A stretch of 64,000 bases of DNA from Taklimakanibacter lacteus (GTDB lineage Bacteria > Pseudomonadota > Alphaproteobacteria > Rhizobiales > Aestuariivirgaceae), in assembly GCA_003576695.1 (NCBI GenBank), contig QOZQ01000003.1:186001-250000 (forward strand), written 5' to 3'. Positions 16,588 to 24,685 of this stretch are shown here, piece after piece. Position 1 is the stretch's first letter. Each line of letters opens with the position of its first letter. Under the pieces are notes generated by a model. That model was not told the DNA's origin and ran no database searches. It worked only from the letters and a program-made list of their open reading frames with translations. A program made the position numbers and the translations under genes.

Positions 16588-17466
16588 ATGAAATGCATAG
16601 CACTGCGCGGGTTCGTGCTGGCCTGTTGTCTTATCCTTGCGCATTCACCTGTCGATGCGGCCGAAAGAGTGAGGCCGCCTTTGCCGAAGCCCAAGCCGGT
16701 TCTGGACGCAGCGCCCGCACCCGGATTTGTCGAGCCCGAGGCGGCTCAGCTGGAGGAGCCGAAGGCCGAGCCCGAGACCGCATCGGTGATCGTCCTTCCC
16801 CGCCCCAAGCCTGAGCGGGGACAGACGCCTGATCCCGTACCGGAAGCGAAGCCGGCGCAGCCACAGGCTGAAGCGCCGGAAGAGGACAAGCCGGCCCCCG
16901 GTGATGATTTCGCAAGCTGCCGCACCGAGCTCGGTGCCCTTGGCGCGCGCTTCACCATTGCCGAGATTCCGGCGGCCGATCGGAAATGCACCGTGGTCAA
17001 TCCGGTGCGGATCACCGCCATCGAGACGCCGGCCGGCAAGGTCGATTTCCCGGGCGCGCCGGTCCTGAACTGCATCTTCGCCAAGCGCTTCACCTCGTGG
17101 GTGGCCGATGTCGCAGCCCCCGTGGTCAAGGCTCATACGGGTGAGGCGCTGGCGGCGATTGCCACCGGACCCGGCTATGAATGCCGTGCCCGCAATGGCG
17201 ACACGACCACGAAGATCAGCGAGCATGCCGCCGGCAATGCCGTCGACATTGCGGCGTTCAAGCTCGAGGACAGACTAAGCCTGCCTGTCGCCAATGTCGC
17301 CAGGACGGACAATGTCGAAAGCCGCTGGCTGATGGCCTTGCGCGTCTCGGCCTGTGGTTATTTCACCACAGTGTTGGGGCCTGGCGCCAATGCCGCCCAT
17401 GCCGAGCACTATCACTTCGATCTCGGCCTCCACGGCAAGTCCGGCAACTATCGGATTTGCGAGTAG
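16588..17466 (+). CDS. Secreted extensin-like C-terminal domain protein
   Basis: A 292-residue exported protein. A signal peptide (MKCIALRGFVLACCLILAHSP) is followed by a Pro/Lys/Glu-rich linker (about residues 25-105) and an extensin-like C-terminal domain starting at FASCRTELGALGARF. The C-terminal part carries SEHAAGNAVDIAAF and HAEHYHFDLG, the His/Asp arrangement of the LAS-type zinc metallopeptidase fold, so a peptidoglycan-related activity in the periplasm is plausible. Conserved cysteines (FASCRTEL, ADRKCTVV, VLNCIFA, SACGYF, YRICE) suggest disulfides. It sits between two minus-strand genes and is probably monocistronic. Confidence 0.85.
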   Translation: MKCIALRGFVLACCLILAHSPVDAAERVRPPLPKPKPVLDAAPAPGFVEPEAAQLEEPKAEPETASVIVLPRPKPERGQTPDPVPEAKPAQPQAEAPEEDKPAPGDDFASCRTELGALGARFTIAEIPAADRKCTVVNPVRITAIETPAGKVDFPGAPVLNCIFAKRFTSWVADVAAPVVKAHTGEALAAIATGPGYECRARNGDTTTKISEHAAGNAVDIAAFKLEDRLSLPVANVARTDNVESRWLMALRVSACGYFTTVLGPGANAAHAEHYHFDLGLHGKSGNYRICE

Positions 17467-17472
17467 CTTCGT

Positions 17473-18966
17473 TTATTCGGCGGCCTTCCTCGACGCTTCG
17501 GCGATCGTCTCGGCAAGCAGGTTGATGCCGGGCTCGATCTTCTTCTCATCGATCGAGGAGAAGGCGAGGCGGAAGAAATTGTTGGGCGCGGACTCGGCCC
17601 CGAAATGGATGCGCCCGGGCTCGATGACGATGCCGCGCGTCGCCGCATGCTTGCCGAGCGCTTCGCTGTCGAGCATCCTGGGGCCTTCGACCCAGAAGCT
17701 GGTGCCGCCGAAGGAGGGAATGCGGGCCGCATCCGGCATATGCGTCTGGAGCGCCGCGCCCATGATTTCCCAGCGGCTGCGATAGGCCTTGTGCAGGCGG
17801 CGGATCAGCGTGTCATGGTGGCCAAGCGACAGGAACAGGGCGGCCGTGCGCTGGTTGTTGTTGGGCGCATGGCGCACCATGAGCCGGCGCAGCGCGCGCG
17901 CTTCTTCGACAAAGGCCTTCGGCCCGACGAGGAAGCCGAGTCTCAGGCCCGGAAACAAGGTCTTGGACAACGAGCCGACATAGATGACGCGCCCCTCGTC
18001 ATCGAGGGATTTGAGCGCCGGGCAGGGCTCGTTCACATAGTTCGTCTCGAACTCGTAGTCATCCTCGATGATGACGAAATTCCGCTGCGAGGCGAGCTTG
18101 AGAAGGTCGAGGCGGCGCGCCAGGGGCATGGTGGCGGTGGTCGGAAACTGGTGGCTCGGCGTCACGAAGACGAGATCGGCCGATGCCACGTCGTCATTGA
18201 GCGTGAGGCCGCCCTCATCGACCGGCACCAGCGCGACCTTTTGGGTCTTGAGCCGGAAGATGTTGCGCATGTCGGGGAAGCCCGGCTCCTCCATGGCGAC
18301 GCGGCTCTTCTCGTCGACGAGCAGGCTCACGATGAGATAGAGGGCATTCTGGGCGCCGAGCGTGATCAGGATCTCGTCATCGCTCGCCATGATGCCGCGG
18401 CGCGGCAGGATGCGGCGGCGGATCTGCTCGACCAGCAGGGGGTCATCGAACGCCCAGGTGTCATTGGTCCAGGTGCCCAGCCACTTCTTGCCGAGCGCCT
18501 GGCGGGCGCAGTCGCGCCATTCGGCCAGCGGGAAGAGATTGTGGTCCACTTGCCCATAGATGAAGGGATAGGTGTAGCTCTGCCAGTCGAGCGGCTTGAA
18601 GATATTGGCCTGGGCGGCGGGATGCTTGAGGAGGCGCGCCTTCCAGTGCGGATCGGTGCCGGGCTGAGCCGGTGCGGCGCCCGGAGCTGCCCTGGCCGGT
18701 TTGATCGCGGTCTCGAGCGCCTTGTCGGCGACGAAATAGCCGGAGCGCTCGCGCGCCGCCAGATAGCCGTCATCGAGAAGCCCCTGATAGGCAAGCACCA
18801 CCGTGTTGCGCGACACGCCGAGGCTCTTCGCCATCTTGCGGGTCGAGGGGATGGGCTCGTCGCGGGCAAGCTGCCCGTCGAGGATGGCAGCCACCAGGGC
18901 TTCGCGAATCTGCGTCTGCAGGCTCGAATGATTGTGGCGTCGTATATGAACCAGCCAGTCGCGCAA
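17473..18966 (-). CDS. MocR-type regulator (GntR helix-turn-helix plus class I aminotransferase domain)
   Basis: A 497-residue MocR/PdxR subfamily transcription factor. The N-terminal GntR winged helix (about residues 10-80; PSTRKMAKSLGVSRNTVVLAYQGLLDDGYL) is followed by a fold-type I aminotransferase-like domain. Its PLP lysine is in VGSLSKTLFPGLRLGF at about residue 335. Some family members sense taurine with PLP (TauR, which activates tpa and xsc), GABA (GabR) or pyridoxal (PdxR). Start TTG 18966 has AGAGG 6 bases upstream. The gene is divergent from the soe-like operon, and a perfect 12-base inverted repeat is shared by the intergenic region. With xsc and ald nearby, a TauR-like role is a reasonable but unproved guess. 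Confidence 0.88.
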   Translation of the reverse strand: MRDWLVHIRRHNHSSLQTQIREALVAAILDGQLARDEPIPSTRKMAKSLGVSRNTVVLAYQGLLDDGYLAARERSGYFVADKALETAIKPARAAPGAAPAQPGTDPHWKARLLKHPAAQANIFKPLDWQSYTYPFIYGQVDHNLFPLAEWRDCARQALGKKWLGTWTNDTWAFDDPLLVEQIRRRILPRRGIMASDDEILITLGAQNALYLIVSLLVDEKSRVAMEEPGFPDMRNIFRLKTQKVALVPVDEGGLTLNDDVASADLVFVTPSHQFPTTATMPLARRLDLLKLASQRNFVIIEDDYEFETNYVNEPCPALKSLDDEGRVIYVGSLSKTLFPGLRLGFLVGPKAFVEEARALRRLMVRHAPNNNQRTAALFLSLGHHDTLIRRLHKAYRSRWEIMGAALQTHMPDAARIPSFGGTSFWVEGPRMLDSEALGKHAATRGIVIEPGRIHFGAESAPNNFFRLAFSSIDEKKIEPGINLLAETIAEASRKAAE

Positions 18967-18985
18967 GGGGCACCTCTGGACCCAT

Positions 18986-18997
18986 CATAGGGCCAAA
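18986..18997 (-). promoter_or_regulatory. Inverted-repeat half upstream of MocR gene
   Basis: CATAGGGCCAAA here is the exact reverse complement of TTTGGCCCTATG at 19116-19127. It lies about 20 bases before the MocR start codon; the partner copy lies about 50 bases before the molybdoenzyme start. Two copies facing the two divergent genes suggest a regulator-binding site, most simply for MocR itself. Confidence 0.55.
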
Positions 18998-19115
18998 ACT
19001 GCCGGCAACAATATGGAAACTGGTGAATTGATCTCAACCTGGCCGGCCCGACGCCTGTGGCCAAGCTCTTAACATTTCAGCGGATAGACGCTTCTGGCGC
19101 CTGCTATCCGCGGTC

Positions 19116-19127
19116 TTTGGCCCTATG
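19116..19127 (+). promoter_or_regulatory. Inverted-repeat half upstream of soeA-like gene
   Basis: TTTGGCCCTATG, identical in the other orientation to the copy at 18986-18997. A further partial copy, TTTGGCC, occurs at 19152-19158. Its position about 50 bases upstream of ATG 19177 argues that the coding start is downstream of this element, and that a longer open frame beginning at 19057 is not the real gene start. Confidence 0.55.
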
Positions 19128-19176
19128 GTTCAGTCTGGTCCCATCCTTTAGTTTGGCCAGCCAGTCCCCGAGTCCC

Positions 19177-22011
19177 ATGACGTTGATGACCCAGCCCAAG
19201 ATCGATACCTCGCTCAAGACCTGGGACGAGATCAAGACGACCACATGCTATATGTGCGCCTGCCGCTGCGGGATCAAAGTCTATCTGAAGGACGGCACGG
19301 TCAAATATATCGAGGGCAATCGCGACCATCCGGTAAACAAGGGCGTGATCTGCGGCAAGGGTGCCTCCGGCATCATGCAGCATTATTCGCCCGCCCGATT
19401 GTCGAAGCCGATGCTGCGCGTGGGCGAGCGGGGCTCGGGTGAGTTTCGCGAGATCGAATGGGAGGAGGCGCTCACGCTTGCGACGTCCTGGCTCGCGAAA
19501 GTGCGCAGCGAAGACCCCAAGCGCCTCGCCTTCTTCACCGGTCGCGATCAGTCGCAAGGTCTCACCGGCTGGTGGGCGACGCAATTCGGCACCCCCAATT
19601 ATGCCGCCCATGGCGGCTTCTGCTCGGTGAACATGGCGGCCGCCGGCCTCTATACATTCGGCGGCTCCTTCTGGGAGTTCGGCGAGCCTGACTGGAAGCA
19701 CACAAAATATTTCCTCCTGTTCGGCGTCGCCGAGGATCATGCCTCCAACCCGATCAAGATCGGCCTCGGCAAGCTGAAAGCGCGGGGCGTGAAGATCGTC
19801 TCCATCAATCCGGTGCGCACCGGCTATTCGGCGATCGCCGATGAGTGGATCGGCATCCGACCCGGCACGGATGGGTTGTTTGCCGGCGCCCTCATCCATG
19901 AGTTGCTGCGCAACCGGAAGGTCGATCTCGATTATCTCGCCCGCTACACCAATGCCGCCTGGCTGGTGATCCGCAATCCGGGCCAGGCCGATGACGGGAC
20001 TTTCGCGCGCAACGCCAATGGCGAGCCTTTGATCTATGACGCGGTGATCGGCCGGCCGCTCTCGGCCCATCGCGCCGACACATCGCCCAAGCTCATCGGC
20101 GAGGTCACGCTGGTCGATGGCCGCCGCGCGGTGCCTTCCTTCATGCTGCTGGCGGAACGCTTCCTGTCCGACGATTATTCGCCGGCGAAAGTCGCCGAGA
20201 CCTGCGGCATCCCGGCCGACACCATCCGCCGCATCGCTGCCGAGCTTGCGAAGACGGCCTTCGAGGAAGAGCTCTGCCTCAATATCGGCTGGCGCGACTG
20301 GGCCGGGCGCATCCATGACAAGATGATCGGCCGTCCGGTCTCGATGTATGCGATGCGCGGGATCTCGGCGCATTCGAACGGCTTCCAGACCTGCCGCACC
20401 TTGCATCTGCTGCAGATCATCCTCGGCACCATCGATGTGCCGGGTGGCTTCCGCTATCGCCCGCCATTCCCGAAGCCCGCACCGCCCGGCATCAAGCCCG
20501 CCGGCAAGCCGGGGCAGGTCAAGCCCAATACTGCATTGCCCGGCCCACCTCTGGGCTTTGTCACTGCGCCCGAAGACCTGCTGATCGACAAGGACGGCAA
20601 GCCGCAGCGCATCGACAAGGCCTATTCCTGGGAAGCGCCTTTCGCCGCGCACGGCATGATGCATACCGTGATCGCCAATGCCGCCAAGCGCGATCCTTAC
20701 GGCATCGATGTGCTCTTTCTCTATATGGCGAATATGAGCTGGAACTCGGCGATGAATGTCGCCGAGACGACGGGCCATCTCACCGCGAAGGATGAAGCAA
20801 CAGGCGACTATGTCATCCCGCATATCATCTATTCCGACGCCTATGCTTCGGAAATGGTGCACTATGCCGATCTGATCCTGCCCGACACGACCTATCTCGA
20901 GCGCTGGGACTGTATCTCGCTGCTCGACCGGCCGATCTCGGAAGCGGATGGCCCGGCCGATGCCATTCGCCAGCCGGTCGTCGAGCCCGATCGCGATGTG
21001 CGCCCGTTCCAGACGGTGCTGCTCGATCTGGGTGCCAGGCTCGGCCTCACCGGCATGACGAATGAGGATGGCACGCCGCGCTATCCCGGCGGCTATGCCG
21101 ATTACATGGTCAATCATGAGCGCAGCCCCGGCATCGGACCGCTGGCCGGCTGGCGCGGCAAGGAAGGCGTCTTCCACGGACGCGGCGACGTGAACCCGAA
21201 GCAGCTCGAGCGCTATATCGAGAATGGCTGCCACTGGTTCTACGAGCTGCCCGATCATGTGAAATACTATCGCCATGCCAACCGCGATTATCTCGAATGG
21301 GCGACCTCCTTCGGCTTCATCGGCAGGCCCGATCCGATCGTGTTCCAGCTCTATCTCGAGCCCTTGCAGAAATTCCGCCTGGCGGCGGAAGGCCATGGCG
21401 CGATCACGCCGCCCGAAGAGTATCGCAAGCGTCTCATCACCTATTTCGATCCTTTGCCCGGCTGGTATGAGCCGCTCGAAGAGAGCCTGCGCGATCACAA
21501 GGAGTTTCCGCTCCATGCGATCACCCAGCGGCCGATGGCGATGTATCACTCCTGGGGTTCGCAAAATGCCTGGCTCCGGCAGATTCTCGGCCGCAACTGG
21601 CTCTATCTGGCGCGCTCGCGCGGCGAGGCGATGGGCCTGAGCGACGGTGACTGGGTGAATGTCATCTCGGCGACGGGCCGCATCAAGGTGCAGGTGAAGC
21701 TCATGGATGGCGTCAATCCGCACACGGTGTGGACATGGAATGCGATCGGCAAGCGCTCGGGCGCCTGGGCGCTCGCCCCCGATGCGCCGGAAGCGAAGAA
21801 GGGTTTTCTGCTCAACCACCTGATCGCCGAGTTGTTGCCGGAGCGCGACGGCGGCTATCGTTATTCCAATTCCGATCCGGTCACGGGCCAGGCCGCCTGG
21901 TATGATCTGCGCGTCAGGATCGAAAAGGCGGAAGACGGGAGCGGGATCAGCGCGCCGCAATTCCCGACATTGAAGAGTTTCGGCTGGATCGCCGGCAGGA
22001 GACGCGCATGA
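19177..22011 (+). CDS. soeA: Molybdopterin oxidoreductase catalytic subunit, probable sulfite dehydrogenase SoeA
   Basis: A 944-residue member of the DMSO-reductase (complex iron-sulfur molybdoenzyme) family. A [4Fe-4S] motif lies at Cys24, Cys27, Cys31 and Cys59 (TTTCYMCACRCGIKV ... KGVICGKG), and a candidate Mo-ligating Cys149 lies in HGGFCSVN. No twin-arginine signal precedes it, implying a cytoplasmic enzyme; this, with the SoeB/DmsC-like partners, fits SoeABC, which oxidises sulfite to sulfate and feeds electrons to quinone. Formate, thiosulfate or polysulfide enzymes of the same family are alternatives. ATG 19177 (or 19186) is chosen over an upstream frame because the inverted-repeat operator would otherwise be coding. 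ATGA overlap with the next gene shows coupling. Xsc in the same window is a sulfite source. Confidence 0.78.
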   Translation: MTLMTQPKIDTSLKTWDEIKTTTCYMCACRCGIKVYLKDGTVKYIEGNRDHPVNKGVICGKGASGIMQHYSPARLSKPMLRVGERGSGEFREIEWEEALTLATSWLAKVRSEDPKRLAFFTGRDQSQGLTGWWATQFGTPNYAAHGGFCSVNMAAAGLYTFGGSFWEFGEPDWKHTKYFLLFGVAEDHASNPIKIGLGKLKARGVKIVSINPVRTGYSAIADEWIGIRPGTDGLFAGALIHELLRNRKVDLDYLARYTNAAWLVIRNPGQADDGTFARNANGEPLIYDAVIGRPLSAHRADTSPKLIGEVTLVDGRRAVPSFMLLAERFLSDDYSPAKVAETCGIPADTIRRIAAELAKTAFEEELCLNIGWRDWAGRIHDKMIGRPVSMYAMRGISAHSNGFQTCRTLHLLQIILGTIDVPGGFRYRPPFPKPAPPGIKPAGKPGQVKPNTALPGPPLGFVTAPEDLLIDKDGKPQRIDKAYSWEAPFAAHGMMHTVIANAAKRDPYGIDVLFLYMANMSWNSAMNVAETTGHLTAKDEATGDYVIPHIIYSDAYASEMVHYADLILPDTTYLERWDCISLLDRPISEADGPADAIRQPVVEPDRDVRPFQTVLLDLGARLGLTGMTNEDGTPRYPGGYADYMVNHERSPGIGPLAGWRGKEGVFHGRGDVNPKQLERYIENGCHWFYELPDHVKYYRHANRDYLEWATSFGFIGRPDPIVFQLYLEPLQKFRLAAEGHGAITPPEEYRKRLITYFDPLPGWYEPLEESLRDHKEFPLHAITQRPMAMYHSWGSQNAWLRQILGRNWLYLARSRGEAMGLSDGDWVNVISATGRIKVQVKLMDGVNPHTVWTWNAIGKRSGAWALAPDAPEAKKGFLLNHLIAELLPERDGGYRYSNSDPVTGQAAWYDLRVRIEKAEDGSGISAPQFPTLKSFGWIAGRRRA

Positions 22012-22766
22012 CATCGCTTCCAACGCCGTCATCCAACCAGAAGAAGCTCGGCCTCGTCATCGATCTCGACACTTGCGTCGGCTGCCAGGCTTGCGCCACG
22101 TCCTGCAAGGAGTGGAACACGCAAGGCTATTCGGCGCCACTCAACGACAGACAGGCCTACAGCGCTTCGCCGGAAGGCACCTGGCTCAACCGCATCCACG
22201 GCTATGAGGTGAAGGCGCCGGAGGACGAGCAATCGCGCATCGTGCATTTCCCGCGCTCGTGCCTGCATTGCGAGGAGCCTGCCTGCGTGACCGTCTGTCC
22301 GACCGGGGCGTCCTACAAGCGCGCCGAGGACGGCATCGTCCTGGTGAATCCGGAAACCTGCATCGGCTGCAAGCTCTGCTCCTGGGCCTGTCCCTATGGC
22401 GCGCGCGAATATGACTATGACCATGGCGTGATGAAGAAATGCACGCTCTGCGTCGACCGCATCTACAACGACAATTTCGCCGTGGAGGATCGCGTCCCGG
22501 CCTGCGTAAAGGCTTGCCCCACGGGGGCGCGCCATTTCGGCGATCTGGGGGATGCCGAGAGCAAAGTGTCGCGTCTCGTGGCCGAGCGTGGCGGCTATGA
22601 TCTCTTGCCGGAGATGGGCTACAAGCCGGTGAACAAATATCTCCCGCCCCGCAAGCGCAGCAGTGAGAAGATGAAAGCGACACCGAGCGAGCCTGAAACG
22701 ATGAGCGAGGGGAAGTCGCGCGTCGATGATTTCTTCCGCTGGGCCGATCGCCTGCTGAGCCGATAG
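22008..22766 (+). CDS. soeB: Four-cluster ferredoxin subunit, probable SoeB
   Basis: A 252-residue electron-transfer subunit with four cysteine clusters: CVGCQACATSC, CLHCEEPACVTVCP, CIGCKLCSWACP, and CTLCVDR with CVKACP, as in DmsB, PsrB and SoeB. It should carry electrons from the molybdenum subunit to the membrane anchor on the cytoplasmic side. There is no signal peptide. The start overlaps the soeA stop (ATGA), and the membrane subunit follows after 4 bases. The C-terminal 40 residues after RKRSSEK are polar and unconserved-looking. Confidence 0.85.
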   Translation: MTSLPTPSSNQKKLGLVIDLDTCVGCQACATSCKEWNTQGYSAPLNDRQAYSASPEGTWLNRIHGYEVKAPEDEQSRIVHFPRSCLHCEEPACVTVCPTGASYKRAEDGIVLVNPETCIGCKLCSWACPYGAREYDYDHGVMKKCTLCVDRIYNDNFAVEDRVPACVKACPTGARHFGDLGDAESKVSRLVAERGGYDLLPEMGYKPVNKYLPPRKRSSEKMKATPSEPETMSEGKSRVDDFFRWADRLLSR

Positions 22767-22770
22767 TCAG

Positions 22771-23715
22771 ATGCATCCGGCCTATTCCGTCATCCTGTTC
22801 ACCACCGCATCGGGGGCCGGCTATGGCCTGCTGGCGCTGTTGGGATTGGTTGGATTCAATCACGGCCGGGCGTCGAGCCTGTGGTTTGGCGGGACGGCGC
22901 TGGTGATTGCCCTGGGCCTGATCACGCTCGGCCTTCTGTCGTCGACCTTCCATCTGGGCCGTCCCGAACGCGCCTGGCGGGCTTTTTCGCAATGGCGATC
23001 GTCCTGGCTGTCGCGCGAGGGTGTGGCCTCCGTCATCACCTTCGCACCGGCCCTTGTCTTCGGCGCGCTCTGGCTGGGCTTCCTCGACGAGCCGCGATGG
23101 CTTGGCCTTGCCGGTCTGGCCACCGTGCTGATGTGCGCCGTCACCGTCTTCTGCACCGCCAAGATCTATTCGACCCTCACCACCATAAGGCAATGGCATC
23201 AGCCGCTGACCGTCCCGGTCTATCTTGCTTTCGCGCTTGCGACCGGCGCCGTCCTCCTGATGGCCATCGCATCGGTCTTCGGGCTCTATCAGATCTTCCA
23301 GGCCGGTCTCGCGGTCGTCGCCCTGGTCCTGACGCTGGTGCTGAAGATCCTCTATTGGCGCGGGATCGACAGCGATCCCAAGACTCGCACCATCGAGGCG
23401 GCGACCGGACTTGCGCGACAGGGCGAGAAGGTCCGGCAATGGGAAGTGCCGCATACGGCCGAGAACTTCATCATGAAGGAGATGGGTTTTGTCGTGGCCC
23501 GCAAGCATGCCGAGAAGCTTCGCCGCACGGTGATGATCCTGCTGGTGCTCGCCATTCTCGCAACCGTTCTGACGATCCCGTCAGCGACGCTGGCAATCCC
23601 GTTTTCCGTGCTTGCCTTCCTGCTCGCCGCCGCCGCCGCCGCGGTCGAACGGTGGTTGTTCTTCGCCGAAGCCCAGCATGTCGTCTCGCTCTATTACGGC
23701 ACCGAACGGGCGTAA
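22771..23715 (+). CDS. soeC: DmsC-family membrane anchor subunit, probable SoeC
   Basis: A 314-residue inner-membrane protein with about eight hydrophobic helices, beginning MHPAYSVILFTTASGAGYG and containing STFHLGRPERAWRAFSQWRSSWLSREG, a pattern of the DmsC/YnfH anchor family. It should bind quinone and receive electrons from the ferredoxin subunit. It completes an ABC operon with no further cotranscribed gene; the next gene starts 82 bases downstream and belongs to a toxin-antitoxin pair. The DmsC type (not NrfD type) anchor is also seen in SoeC. Confidence 0.82.
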   Translation: MHPAYSVILFTTASGAGYGLLALLGLVGFNHGRASSLWFGGTALVIALGLITLGLLSSTFHLGRPERAWRAFSQWRSSWLSREGVASVITFAPALVFGALWLGFLDEPRWLGLAGLATVLMCAVTVFCTAKIYSTLTTIRQWHQPLTVPVYLAFALATGAVLLMAIASVFGLYQIFQAGLAVVALVLTLVLKILYWRGIDSDPKTRTIEAATGLARQGEKVRQWEVPHTAENFIMKEMGFVVARKHAEKLRRTVMILLVLAILATVLTIPSATLAIPFSVLAFLLAAAAAAVERWLFFAEAQHVVSLYYGTERA

Positions 23716-23724
23716 TCTGGGCAT

Positions 23725-23789
23725 TGAGCGAGCTTGATTTTTACCTGAATTGCCCTTATTTTGAGCGGGTATGTATCAATCTGAGCGAG
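23725..23789. promoter_or_regulatory. Three direct octamer repeats upstream of the antitoxin gene
   Basis: TGAGCGAG occurs at 23725-23732 and 23782-23789, and TGAGCGGG at 23762-23769, all in the 82-base gap before the Xre-type antitoxin gene; the last copy is 8 bases before its ATG. Toxin-antitoxin operons are usually autorepressed by the antitoxin binding repeats in the promoter, so these are good operator candidates. Confidence 0.45.
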
Positions 23790-23796
23790 ATTCACG

Positions 23797-24168
23797 ATGA
23801 ATACCGCTGGTCTGGAAGTCGCTGCCGGTCATTTCAGCGAGGAGCAGTCGCCCTTTTTATCTGCACCGCGTGTCTGCGAAGTGTTGGGGATCAATCAATC
23901 GGAACTGGCCAAGCTCATAGGGGTGGCGCGAAATACGCTGACCGCCAAGTCGGGAGCCCGCAAGGTCGATCAGGCGCTAAGCCCCGTGGTGCGGATTCTT
24001 TCCATGGCGATTGAGATGACGGGCGATGAGAGCCGTGCCGTGATCTGGTTCAAGCATCAGCCGATTCCGGGCTGGGCAGGCAAGACGGCCTATGACCTCG
24101 TGAGCGAGGGAGAGGCGGGCAAGGTCTTGGCTTATCTCGAAGCAGTGCGCTCCGGCGTCTATGCGTGA
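23797..24168 (+). CDS. Xre/MbcA/ParS-type antitoxin (DUF2384)
   Basis: A 123-residue antitoxin for the following RES-domain toxin. An N-terminal helix-turn-helix segment (VCEVLGINQSELAKLIGVARNTLTAKSG) is followed by the C-terminal toxin-binding domain, with the signature WFKHQPIPGWAGKTAYDLVSEGEAGKVLAYLEAV. In this family the C-terminal tail occludes the toxin active site. The stop overlaps the toxin start by 8 bases. GC content and codon use look somewhat lower than in neighbours, in keeping with a mobile accessory pair. Confidence 0.9.
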   Translation: MNTAGLEVAAGHFSEEQSPFLSAPRVCEVLGINQSELAKLIGVARNTLTAKSGARKVDQALSPVVRILSMAIEMTGDESRAVIWFKHQPIPGWAGKTAYDLVSEGEAGKVLAYLEAVRSGVYA

Positions 24169-24679
24169 GGCAGACGCCGCCTCCATTCAACTGCTGTGGA
24201 GAGCTTATGTACCGCGCTGGGCTCATGCGCCGCTTTCGGGAGAGGGCGCAAGGCGTTTTGGCGGTCGCTGGAATCCCGTCGGTTCGCCTGCAATCTATGC
24301 GGCACGCGAGCTCTCGACTGCATGGGCAGAGTACAATCAGGGATTCGTCCAACATCCCGCGCTCATCATACAGATCGAGCTCGGGGGTGCGTCTCTGGCC
24401 GATCTCACTGCTGCAGATGTAATGAGCCAGTGGAAGATCGCGCCGGACATTCACAGATGCAACTGGCGCGACGACCTCGGTAAGGGCCGCAATCCGAAAA
24501 CATACGACATTCGCGAGCGGCTTCTTGCCCAAGGTTTTGACGGCGTGATCTATCCCTCCACGATGTCGCCTGGGGGGAGCTGCGTGGTTCTTTGGCGATG
24601 GAACGAGCCGGATGCGCCGTCCCTCAGGGCGATCGATCCAGAAGGGCTGTTGCCGCGCAATCAACAATCCTGGATGTGA
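24161..24679 (+). CDS. RES-domain toxin (NAD+ phosphorylase family)
   Basis: A 172-residue RES toxin. Family members such as MbcT and Res degrade intracellular NAD+ and arrest growth. The conserved Arg, Tyr and Glu surrounding the active site are in RRFGGRWNPVG, PAIYAARELSTAWAEY and the following strand; the late GGSCVVLW serine region is also present. Start ATG 24161 overlaps the antitoxin gene. The domain is full length, with no frameshift, so the module appears intact. Confidence 0.9.
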   Translation: MREADAASIQLLWRAYVPRWAHAPLSGEGARRFGGRWNPVGSPAIYAARELSTAWAEYNQGFVQHPALIIQIELGGASLADLTAADVMSQWKIAPDIHRCNWRDDLGKGRNPKTYDIRERLLAQGFDGVIYPSTMSPGGSCVVLWRWNEPDAPSLRAIDPEGLLPRNQQSWM

Positions 24680-24685
24680 AGGCCC

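Noticed and set aside
19057-19176. 40-residue N-terminal extension of the molybdoenzyme, looking vaguely like a signal peptide
   Set aside because: No twin-arginine motif, no ribosome-binding site, and it would place the inverted-repeat operator inside the coding region.
19123-22032. 969-residue open frame on the minus strand opposite the molybdoenzyme gene
   Set aside because: It is a GC-rich shadow of the plus-strand gene: no family motif, biased composition, and the sense frame carries all the conserved Fe-S and molybdopterin features.
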